Below, in pieces: positions 55,201 through 64,000 of a stretch of 64,000 nt of DNA. Numbering within the stretch: the first letter of the stretch is position 1; the number at the start of each line of letters is the position of its first letter. The notes under the pieces are model-generated. The model searched no databases. It saw only the letters and a program-made list of their open reading frames with translations, and was not told where the DNA came from. A program made the position numbers and the translations under genes. The DNA lies in contig NC_087081.1 of NCBI RefSeq assembly GCF_026151205.1, positions 13,102,340 through 13,166,339 of the forward strand, in the 5' to 3' direction. Source of the stretch: Bolinopsis microptera. Taxonomy: Eukaryota > Ctenophora > Tentaculata > Lobata > Bolinopsidae.

Positions 55201-58200
55201 GCAAGTATTTTCTCTTGAAGCACCAATGTCGGGGTACTTGCACGGTATTCCGGGTGGCCTTGAGGTTGAGGAGTAGTCGGGGATCACGTGCTGTGACGTC
55301 ATGCATCTCCACCAGCTCTGGTCGTCCTACCAACTGAGAAGATAACGGGGTTATGGTTGGATTTGAAGTAACGTCACGCGGATTTCTTGAATTTGATAAT
55401 TTTCGCGAAATGATTTAATGGAGAAATGAGTTTGAAGAGTTGGAATATATTGAGGAGATTGGAAAACTCCGCAAGCATTTGAGAGTTGCGAAAACTTATC
55501 CTTTAGTGGAGGCGACAGGTTGCATGTTTTTTTAACGCCAAAAATTATTAAAAAAAACAACAAAGTGTTCTGATACTCGAGAGGATTGTTCTACAAAGAG
55601 ACAATAGTAGTATAGTATATAATAGTATAGCGCAAGGCGGGCAAGTTGAGTGTTCTCTAGTGGCTTTCTCAGCCGAATGGTTGAGAAATAGTTATGTAGT
55701 GTTAAATCAACTTTTAAATGACTAAAATCACAAAGTCTTTGTGAGTGGGGTTTTTTCAGTGACCTAGGTTTTTGTCTTAGAATTGCGTGTAATAAATCTA
55801 ATAAAATTGAACTTGCTTTCAAAAATTGTCTAAATAATGTGCCACGTGGTGAAATGACGTCACGTGATATTGTGATGACGTCACGTGATATTGTGATTTG
55901 TGATGACGTCACGTACCTGCTTCAGCTCTGCAACGGTTAGACGGTTCATTTTCCGTAACTTCTTTCTGCTGATCTTAGAAGCTTCGTCCTTGTCATCGTC
56001 GTCATCGTCATCATCATCGTCCAACCCTAGGTTGTCTTTAGGAGCTTCTTCTTTTGGCTTCGCTGCGTCCTCTTTCGCTTTCTCTGAAAAATGTTGAATA
56101 TAACGATTTAATGCATAATACCATTCAGTGAAAAATGCACTATTAAGGAGTGATAATGTTTTTAAAGGCGAGAGAAGATGTAATTATTCTTCCGGTAGCA
56201 CGATAAAATATAGTTCACTAAAATACCGTTACGCTATATGTAGCCGGAACAGGTAACCGAAACAGGTAGCCGGAACATGTAGCCGGAACAGGTAGTCGGA
56301 ACAGGTAGCCGGAACAAATAGCCAACAGAAGAAGATGACAACCTTCAATAAATTGTGACAAATTTTTCAGCCTTGATATTTAATAGATATCAGAATATTC
56401 TCCTCATTCGTGTAAAAGAGCAAATTTAATAATTCAAGATAAGTTAAACTTCAAAGCTCCTAACGATAAAGTATAAACAACACCTACAGACGGTTCTCAA
56501 CATCTACAAAGGGCTGGCCTTAACAAAGGCTTGGTCTTAATTCCTTAATCACGAAAAGTGGTCATTAAAGTGATCATTATACAATACACATCTAGAACAC
56601 ACTTTTAGAAAACTATTGTGAAAGGAGTTGTACCAATACAAGTGAAGAAATGTATAGCTTCTCAAATTCCAATTTGTCATTGGTCAACGCAATTTCTGTG
56701 CGTCATTGATTGTTGAATTATTTTCTTTTATTGATATCATGATAATTTGTCGATGAATTTGAATAAATTAACATTACGTTAATCTTCCTTACTAATAACA
56801 ATAATTAAAAACTAATGATATATCAATTTAGTAAATATTCAAAATGCACAAACCTTTCTCCGCCAGCTTGAGAGCCTCAACAGAAGGCAGGGTATCTGGG
56901 GCAGGCTCCGGCAATTTAAACTTCTCAAATATCTTGTTGAAAATGTAGAAAGTTGGGTTACTCCGTTCGAGTCCCTCGGTTCTCCAATCAATCTCCACGT
57001 TTGGATCGGAGGGTGTGGCTGGGGTACACATCTTCGCTTTTGCCTCTTCCGCCATCTCGCGCATACGCTGTCCACGTTTCTTCTTCTTTTTCTTCTTTTT
57101 GTTCGTTCCTTCTTGTTGGGACTGTAGTGATATTGGTTTTAGTTATGGGGTCGTGGTTAGTTTTTATAGTGGTAAGTGGAATAGTTTCACTGTTTGTTAA
57201 GCCATTAATCTCTTGGTGAAGAAAGTGAAACGGTACGTCGCGTGATTGGTTATTATTTTTTAAACAGAACAAAAAACGGAATTTTTTTCTTCAAAGAACC
57301 TGGTGATTGAACTCGAATGACTGGTTGTCGTGAACTCTAGATGATTCGTCAAGCAGGGGTAACTCTTCCTAAAATGATGATGATATCCAAACACTGATTA
57401 TAAATGTGTCCAAGTGGAGAAAAAAGTATGTAGTATGGTCTTGGACAATAAAAACATGCTGCGAGTAATTTTAAAATTCTATATGAGAATAAATTAATTT
57501 GAGCAATGATCGACCATTGAAAATGGCACACAGAAAGAGGAATCAGGAATGCTTAAAATATCAACTAAACCTGAAGAACTTTCGCTTCCTCTCTAGCCAC
57601 AAAGTCAGTGTGAACATTACCGTTGGCTGTACCGTTAGTCATGGCAACCTCATCTACTTCCATTTTCTCTTCCTCAGAAGGACCTTCCTCAATTTCTTGA
57701 TGTTCGGCCAACGTTTGTTCCTCCGCCAAACGTTCTTCTTCAGCTAGTTTTTCTTTCTCTGCTGAAAGTTGTTGTTCCTCAGCAAGAAGTTTTTCCTCCG
57801 CTAATCGCTGTTCTTCAACAAGTTTTCCTTTTTCGGCTAATTTCTGTTCCTCAGCCAAACGTTCCTCTTCAGCAATATTTTCCTTTTCTGCTGAAAGTTG
57901 TTGATCGTCAGCAGGTCTCTCTTCTTCAGCCACCGTTTTCTCCTCAGCCATTGTCTGCTCGCCCAATTTCTGCTCCTCAGCAAGTCTTTCCTCTTCGGCC
58001 AACTCATGCTCTTTAGCAATTCTTTGCTCTTCAAGTCTTTTCTGCTCCGCAACCAATTTTTGTTCTTCAGCAATTTTTTGGTCTTCGGCAAACTTTTGCT
58101 CCACAGCCAGTCTGTGCTGCTCAGCAAGTCTTTGCTCTGCAACAAGTCTTTGCTCCTCTTCTAAGTCCCGCTCCCTTGCTACTCTTTCCTTTTCAGCTTC

Positions 58201-60056
58201 GGCTTCCAGCCTTTTTTGCTCCTCTAATCTTAAAAACTGTATTCGCTGTTCCTCAGCAATCTTTTCGCTTTCTATCATTTTTAGCTCATCAGCTTTTTGA
58301 GCCTCTAGCCATGATTGTTCAGCGGCCTTTTGAGCTCTAGCCGAACATTTTCAGCTACATTTTGAGCCTCTAGTCTTGCTTGTTCTACAGCCTCTAATCG
58401 TGCTTGTTCTACAGCCTGTATCCTAGCTTGTTCAGCTGCTCTTTCAGACTGAAGCCTTGCTTGTTCTGCAGCCTGTATCCTAGCTTGTTCAGCTGCTCTT
58501 TCAGCCTGAAACCTTGCTTGTTCTGCAGCCTGTATCCTAGCTTGTTCAGCTGCCCTTTCAGCCTGAAGCCTTGCTTGTTCTGCAGACTGTATCCTAGCTT
58601 GTTCAGCTGCTCTTTCAGACTGAAGCCTTGCTTGTTCTGCAGCCTGTATCCTAGCTTGTTCAGCTGCCCTTTCAGCCTGAAGCCTTGCTTGTTCCGCAGC
58701 CTGTATCCTAGCTTGTTCAGCTGCCCTTTCAGCCTGAAGCCTTTCTTGTTCTGCAGCATGTATCCTAGCTTCTTCAGCCTTCCTTTCAGCCTGAAGGCGC
58801 GCTATTTGAGCTTCTAGTCTTGCTTGTTCTGCAGCATCTAGTCTAGCTTGTTCAGTTGCTTTTTGAGCCTCAAGTCTTGCTTGTTCTGCAGCCTCAAGTC
58901 TTTCTTGCTCAGCAGCCCTTTCAGCCTCTTGCCTCGCTTGTTCAGCAGTTTGTTCTGCCTCAATCTGTTTTTGCTTGGCCAATTGTTCAGCTTCAATATT
59001 ATCTTCCTCACCAGTTCCAGATTCCACATCCATTCCTTCATCTTTCTCAACTTCAGGTTCCTGTGAAAAGCTCTCTTCAGCCTGAGGCTCAGTGCTGGTA
59101 CCCGGCTGCTCATCTTCATCAGCAATATCTGAGGGCTCTTCGGGGACTGAGTTACTGGATTTACGTCGGGAGGATGATCGCCTGCCTCTTCCACCTCGAG
59201 CTCCTCTTCCTCGAGCTGAGCGGGGTGCTTCAAAGTCATCGTCTGAGTTCTCTGTTCCTTGTGAGTCTGAGATGGAAATTAGTAGTCATCTTGTCATGTT
59301 AGTTGTTACTTATGAAGAAGACTTTCATAACTTTGTGATCAGACTAATCACAAAAAAGGAAAAAGCAATCAAAGTTAATTTTTAGGGCTTTCTACTTAAT
59401 TGACTTGTAACATAATTACATGATTACATAAGTACATAATTACGTAATCAACCGGTTACCTGAAGTTTTCCTTCTGCCCCGTTTAGCAGGGGTCCTCTTT
59501 TTCTTCCCACGAGCTGGAGCTGCTTTGTACTCACCATCTCCTTCGTCTGAACCGCTTAGTTCTGCGTAATCTGCGGAATGACGGTGGTATTATACAGTGT
59601 ATAATACCGGTGGTATTTCACAGTGTATATTGTATAATACCGGTGGTATTATACAGTGTATAATACCGGTGGTATTATACGGTGGTATTATACGGTGTAT
59701 AGGTTCTGCGCACAGTCTGCGGAATAAACTTATTGACGGGTTGGTGTCCTTAATGTATCTTCTGAAGCTTTGTGGATTAAGTAGTTACGGATCAACAAAT
59801 CTGAAGAATAGGTGATGGCACACACTAAAGAAGCTAGATACCAACTGTAACCGAGTGACATCTAAGAATTAAGATACCTTGGCCCCTCTTATATCTGGAC
59901 ACCTAATAAAATACCTATGGTACCTGGTACTTTGGCAGGTTTGCGTCCGGTTGATTTCCTCCTGCCCCTTGAAGGCTTATCTTCGTCAAACTCGTCATAG
60001 TCCACGAAGTCCTCATACACTACTTTCTTTGGTTCACGAGCACTCCGGCGGGACAT
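49279..60056 (-). CDS. SF3B2: splicing factor 3b subunit 2 with NUCKS/RAD51AP1-like N-terminus
   Basis: Fifteen exons: 60056-59924, 59570-59460, 59266-57571, 57121-56854, 56083-55917, 55333-55199, 55020-54928, 54699-54599, 52479-52335, 52088-51968, 51716-51631, 51402-51275, 51077-50924, 50658-50548 and 49344-49279. The C-terminal half is clear SF3B2/SAP145: ISRKKLRKMNRLTVAELKQ, VPRHWCFKRKYLQ, WQTKPKTTIHGDLYYEGKEF, PPPWLIAMQRYGPPPSYPN and the terminus KAKKYKEFKF. This SF3b subunit of U2 snRNP binds pre-mRNA around the branch site. The N-terminal half lacks the usual SAP domain and proline-rich stretch; it has basic/acidic blocks (KKVVYEDFVDYDEFDED, SDDDFEAPRS) and a ~500-residue Ala/Glu/Gln/Arg helix. 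The big exon is one base out of frame near 58338, and about 50 residues before the terminus are absent. About 1171 residues if in frame, against 895 in human. Confidence 0.92.
50411..50540 (+). repeat. 14-bp purine minisatellite at an SF3B2 5' splice site
   Basis: About nine copies of AAAGAAGAGAAAAG-type sequence on the plus strand (polypyrimidine on the SF3B2 sense strand), starting within 10 bases of the donor of the exon ending at 50548. Open frames through it are artefacts. Confidence 0.9.
53466..53614. mobile_element. 149-bp hAT MITE
   Basis: An 8-bp duplication GCCCACTT flanks it (53458-53465 and 53615-53622). Ends are CAGGGACAAAAGGATTTCGC and its reverse complement, with TTTCGCG repeats inside. 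It lies in the SF3B2 intron between 52480 and 54598. Both the CAGGGA end and the duplication length are hAT-like. Confidence 0.9.
53983..54125 (+). repeat. minisatellite CCATAATACCAGATACCCCT
   Basis: Four tandem copies of a unit built on CCATAATACCAGATACCCCT alternating with CCCAGC and CACTGCCCCACTC spacers, in an SF3B2 intron. Not coding. Confidence 0.85.
55855..55911. promoter_or_regulatory. three TGACGTCA(CGTG) sites in an SF3B2 intron
   Basis: TGACGTCACGTG or TGACGTCACGTA occurs at 55855, 55876 and 55904 in a 21- to 28-bp spaced repeat with GATATTGTGA spacers. The first two combine a CRE with an overlapping CACGTG E-box. The last site is 5 bases beyond the 5' splice site of the exon ending at 55917. 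Confidence 0.5.
56240..56317 (+). repeat. 13-bp minisatellite GTAGCCGGAACAG
   Basis: Six consecutive 13-bp units with one or two changes each, in the SF3B2 intron between 56084 and 56853. Confidence 0.85.
58415..58760 (-). repeat. 57-bp coding minisatellite in SF3B2
   Basis: About six 57-bp units encode the 19-residue repeat AERAAEQARIQAAEQARLQ with few changes. The predicted product is a long charged helix (coiled coil or single alpha-helix). Other frames are also open over this stretch because of the repeat. Confidence 0.9.
59580..59700 (+). repeat. TA-rich repeat GGTGGTATTATACAGTGTAT
   Basis: Overlapping copies of ATAATACCGGTGGTATTAT palindromes begin 10 bases upstream of the acceptor of the SF3B2 exon that starts at 59570, so the repeat occupies the branch-point/polypyrimidine zone of that intron. 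Confidence 0.8.
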
Positions 60057-60823
60057 TGCTGGATTATAGGAATAATTGTTTATCATGATGGACATCAACG
60101 GTAATTTAGATGATATATCGTGATTAAATTCTATATAACAATATAAATTCTATATAACAATTAAAATACAAAATTAAACTCTATTTCATTTACAAACGAA
60201 GGTATTAGTTTGCAGGGCGAATGTGGCACAAATAATGCATCGCAACGAGGTTAATTGTAAATAGATTCAATTTATAAATATACATTTTACAAATAGTAAT
60301 CTGATTGATACATATTATATGTACATTTTCTGTCTATACAATGGGAAATCATGTAAAATTATCTGATGTACGAAAGTTATATAAATAAACCCAAAAAATC
60401 TCAAACTAAATAAAATCTTACCGTGACTAAACATTGTAACTTTTGATTATAGTTATACCACAGTCACAATTTTAATTCTCTGATTCTTCTGGAGTCTGGA
60501 ACTGCTTTAAAAAAGATGCCGACCGAAACATTAACCAGCTTAGATACTAGCTCAACATGAACAGTCAATATCGAGACAGAAAACTTGCGCAGAATTTACC
60601 TTGCTTCCGAGTTTGTCTCAATTTGTTTAAGTAGCTAACTTGTTGATAGTAAAACATCTGATAGTAAAATCTACTGTTGTAGTTCAAGGCCACGAGTCTC
60701 TTTGTTGGATTATGTAAGAATCATCATTTGTATTATGATATCACCGACCGGTGGATGAAGTCAAATCTCAAATTCACTGATTGAAAGTTTCACTTCTATG
60801 CTCGATCACTTTCACTTTCACTT
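60057..60823. other. intergenic, SF3B2 promoter region
   Basis: 770 bp between the coiled-coil gene stop and the SF3B2 start, same orientation. AT-rich, with a short duplication CACTTCTATGCTCGATC at about 60790-60835 overlapping the stop of the coiled-coil gene. No other feature is seen. Confidence 0.5.
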
Positions 60824-63275
60824 CTATGCTCGATCTAGGGAAACGTGTCGAAGTTGCTTGTTGACAGATTGCTCTTTCATTAGCTGCTCTTTGGCTGCCG
60901 TTTTAAACAGTTCCAGCTCCATCTCCAGTCTCTTGAACCTAGAATAACAGGCAAATAAAGTTTAAAGATGTGGATACTGGCTCAGTATAGAACTCGAGGT
61001 GGCAGAAATTGAGGTACTACTTCCTCGTGATCTTTCTAAATTGAATGATGAACAACATTTTTCATCGTTACATTTAAACAATTAATTAATTAAAAACGCA
61101 CTCTCACCTATCCTTCTCATCAATCAGCTTCTCCCTTAAATCCTTTACAATTCTGTTGCTGTTGACACTTTCAGTAAGATCCACCAACTCTTTAGCTAAC
61201 TTCTTGTTTTTCTCATCAACCCTTTTCTTGTCGGACTGTAGTTTCTTCACGTTGTCGTCTTTATCCTAGGACAAAAAGGTGTTAGTTTAAGGTGTAAGCT
61301 ACAGAAAGGTTTTAGTAACAGTGTTACTTCTGATATCCTTGTTAGGTTTTTATGCGGTACTAAGATTTCGCCATCAAAATATTTCTTCTTGATTGCAAAG
61401 GACTAAATTTCATAAAAGTTCACACACGATATTTAACGTTCACACAAGATATTTAACGATTTTTCTAGTGTAATCCAGTGATGTTCTAGAATAAGTTCTA
61501 TAAATACCTGGACAAGTTTTCCTCTGATGATAATTTGCTGGGTTAGATCCGATATCTGGCTCTTCATCTGTTCATTCCTTAAAAACATAGATGATTTAAA
61601 CAAGGCTAAAGAAATTAACTTGTACATTATAACTCAATGCAATCAATGTACTTTTTTAACAATTGGGTTGATTTTATCTAGGCTATTTAAAGATAAAGCA
61701 GAAGATAAACGAGAAGAAGTTAAATCTGCAACATAACAATTTAAAACGTACTGGTTTTTGCTCTGAGCTAGTGATGCGTCATTATCCTCTAACTTCAGCT
61801 CAAACTGAGACACCGATTGTTTGTGATATATTTGAGTATGTTGGAAATCTTCTAGAAGTTTGTTTTCCTTCTCCAACATCAACTCAACTTGACTTTCTAG
61901 CGATTTGATTGTCTCTTGCTGCGGAGGGATAATGGGTTAAAAGATACTAAAGAATGGGGTCAAACATATACAATAACTAGCGTACTAAAAGCAAAAAAAA
62001 CAACGATTCCAAGAAATAAAACTGCGAATACCACAAAAGCACATACCAAACTAGTTTCATGAGAGACATGTTTCCTCTGTGACTCCTTCAAATCAGAAAC
62101 TTGTTTTTTAAGATCATGATATTTTCTCTGCTCGACCGCCAAAGCAGCACTCTCTCCAGCCTCAAGTTTCTTTAATCGCTCAGTTAGCAACCTACATTTA
62201 TCTTTGTAGTCGTCCTGGGGAAGATACGTTTTTTAAAAGTTGTTAAACATGTTTCTAGCACTAAAATGCAGTGAAGGATAATTGTGATAACTTCATTATA
62301 GCCCAGTCATTTAAGGACATCTACCTGCATGGCAAATCTTCAGATACTCTTGAAACTTTGCACAGACCTTCCTTATGTTATGAATGACTGATTTCCGGTT
62401 GAAGATGAGTTTTTTAACAAGGGCAACGCAAAATCAGTTTTCGCCAATGCGGTTCTTTTGCACTCTATCCGAAAACTCTAATTATATCATGATCCTATCA
62501 AAAGTTAGTAAAATGGGCTCAGCGTCACACCCAAAATGGTTTTCGGCGAATTTCTCGAAAAGTAAGGATTTTAGGCCATATGTTGATCAAGAACTCCTAT
62601 AAAGATGCATGTGCAGCTTCTTTCAAGCCTATTTTGAAGTCTCTACGATCTTCAGAAGCAAAGGATCAGTTACGTCATTGGGTCTCCTGGGTTTTCCCCA
62701 CGGTAAAAAATGTCTCCAACCGAAAATCGTTTATTCATACCCTTGGGGGCTTGGGAAGGTCTGTGCAAAGTTTCGTAAGTATCTGAAAAAACAGATGATG
62801 ATTAGATACCCACATAATGGGAAGCATAGGATTGCCAAATGCCAAGAGATGATACCAGGGTATCATACCTTTAAAGCTATCATTTCATTGTGATTCCCTG
62901 ACAGTTGATGCCAGCGGACCTCCAGGTTCGAGTATTTCTTTGCTATCTGGATATGGGATTGTTGCACCTTGCTTCGTTCTATTTCCTGTAGTTAGCTGTG
63001 TTTTAATTCGAGAGGGGTCGATGCAAATTTCTCACAATCAACAGCTCAGTTGATAGTTCTCCAAGAGTAACTGTTGAATTTCGAAGCACGGTCAAAGTTT
63101 ATATGGCCGGGCCATCCGCGAAAATCTAATGACTGACTCAGAACTACTAAGTTAATTAACTGATTTTCTGACAAGGATAATAAAGCCTGACCTGTTGTTC
63201 GAGCTCTGCTTCGCTTCTTTCCCACCGTTTGGTCATTTCATCGAGCCGCTGCTTCAACACACTTATAAGTTCAAC
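60824..63275 (-). CDS. coiled-coil protein, 3' part (partial)
   Basis: Seven exons with matching phases: 63275-63192, 62985-62920, 62214-62047, 61918-61752, 61577-61508, 61265-61108 and 60938-60824, giving 275 residues to a stop at 60824-60826. The product is almost wholly heptad-rich coiled coil (LISVLKQRLDEMTKRWERSE, QVELMLEKENKLLEDFQHTQ, RIVKDLREKLIDEKD) without a catalytic motif, signal peptide or membrane segment. It ends QLRHVSLDRA. The donor at 62920 (gtccgc) is weak. The 5' part lies upstream of 63275, probably beyond the right edge. I do not recognise the family; a centrosomal, Golgi or cytoskeletal scaffold would fit the composition, but nothing decides. Confidence 0.8.
62337..62790. 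mobile_element. probable foldback insertion in a coiled-coil gene intron
   Basis: CTTCAGATACTCTTGAAACT with TTGCACAGACCTTCC at 62346-62380 reappears in reverse complement at 62754-62790 with minor changes. The interior is unique. No target duplication was resolved, so it may be a simple inverted repeat. Confidence 0.5.
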
Positions 63276-64000
63276 CTGAAGAGATCTTCAGTGAATGCAT
63301 GCAATATACTCACTAGTCGGTGAAATCATTGTATTTAATTTAAAAGCCAACGCTTAGTTAGAGTAAGAGTTTGTTATTCTCAATATCAACACGGACGTTA
63401 ACAGAAACGCGCGTTAACGCGCGAAATAACTTTTCTAGCGCGGGACGCATTACAATTTTGTCAAATGTCCGCTAGTTAAAAAAGATGTTTAGCACACTCT
63501 GTATTGTTTCTGAGTGTGACTCTAGCTAATCTTCGTAATTTGTGCCTTCATGTCATCATGTGCTCAGGTCTAAAACATGTTCACGAAGATTTAGAAAGCA
63601 AAAGTTAAGAAATTAATCAGAGATGTAAGAAACCTGAAATTAATCAGACGGAAGGGGGAAAGATAGTGGCTAGTTGGGGGAGAAACAAGAAATTAACAGA
63701 AAATGAAGAGTTGTGTATTCGCGAGAAACTGATATTTGTAATCTTAATATCTTGTGTACATAATATGATTACATAATATGACACTAGTAACTGAAGGTAT
63801 ATAATGCATCGTGAATAAATCAACACAATATTACCGTATACTGTATCTTAAAGTTATTTTCTAACTACCATCATATTTCAGTTAGTGTTGACTGTTGCTG
63901 TTCCGAAGAATGTAGATAACGCAGTTGTGATGGTATAAGTCGACCAAGACACATTTATATTCAAGAGTTCGAACTACTTTACGTATTAGATAGTGTGAAT
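63276..64000. other. right edge, likely intron of the coiled-coil gene
   Basis: AT-rich with no exon I can support. A small GCGCGTTAACGCGCG palindrome lies near 63409-63423. Confidence 0.4.

Noticed and set aside
58404-58817. 137-codon Cys/Phe/Leu frame opposite SF3B2, and a 116-codon frame on the same strand
   Set aside because: Shadows of the 57-bp coding repeat, whose length is a multiple of three and so keeps all frames open.

Overview
This window is AT-rich, intron-rich animal DNA, most likely from an invertebrate. Genes for Jagunal, ETF-beta, a cytochrome P450, a PRDM9-like KRAB/SET/zinc-finger protein, a rhodopsin-type receptor, a CLK/LAMMER kinase and SF3B2 are all metazoan in character and are split by small spliceosomal introns. 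I cannot name the species or phylum from sequence alone.

Layout. 1-6.6 kb is a repeat complex: arrays of a ~330-bp repeat in inverted orientation surround a small NPF-motif gene, and one array is interrupted by a 3.9-kb element with poly-G/poly-C ends that carries a 2.4-kb CTC/TCC tract. 6.9-13.8 kb holds three minus-strand genes (JAGN1 5' exons, a complete six-exon ETFB, an intronless P450). 14.6-19.8 kb is again repetitive (TIR MITE, second CTC/TCC element, a hAT-like insertion). 19.8-28.2 kb holds two tandem plus-strand copies of a PRDM9-like gene; the first is broken and the second carries two frame breaks. 28.2-39.6 kb is almost gene-free, with hAT-like, TA-flanked and foldback elements, a 124-bp minisatellite and a perfect 282-bp GC-rich duplication. 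39.6-40.9 kb is a two-exon GPCR. 41.3-60.1 kb is a tight minus-strand pair of splicing genes, CLK kinase (with an alternative first exon) and SF3B2 (with an unusual N-terminal half). 60.8-63.3 kb is the 3' part of an unrecognised coiled-coil gene that runs off the right edge.

Genes working together. CLK phosphorylates SR proteins and SF3B2 is a core U2 snRNP/SF3b subunit, so two splicing genes are adjacent and co-oriented; both also carry three TGACGTCA sites directly behind one 5' splice site. ETFB and JAGN1 are separate housekeeping genes (mitochondrial electron transfer; ER membrane). The PRDM9-like pair would act in meiotic chromatin if active.

Mobile DNA. At least five insertions have clean 8-bp target duplications (hAT-like), two have TA duplications with CGGGTA ends, and one near-perfect palindrome is bounded by TTAA. 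All are non-autonomous as far as I can read; I saw no transposase, reverse transcriptase or capsid coding sequence. Exon boundaries were worked out by hand from splice signals, phase and remembered protein families, with no alignment run.
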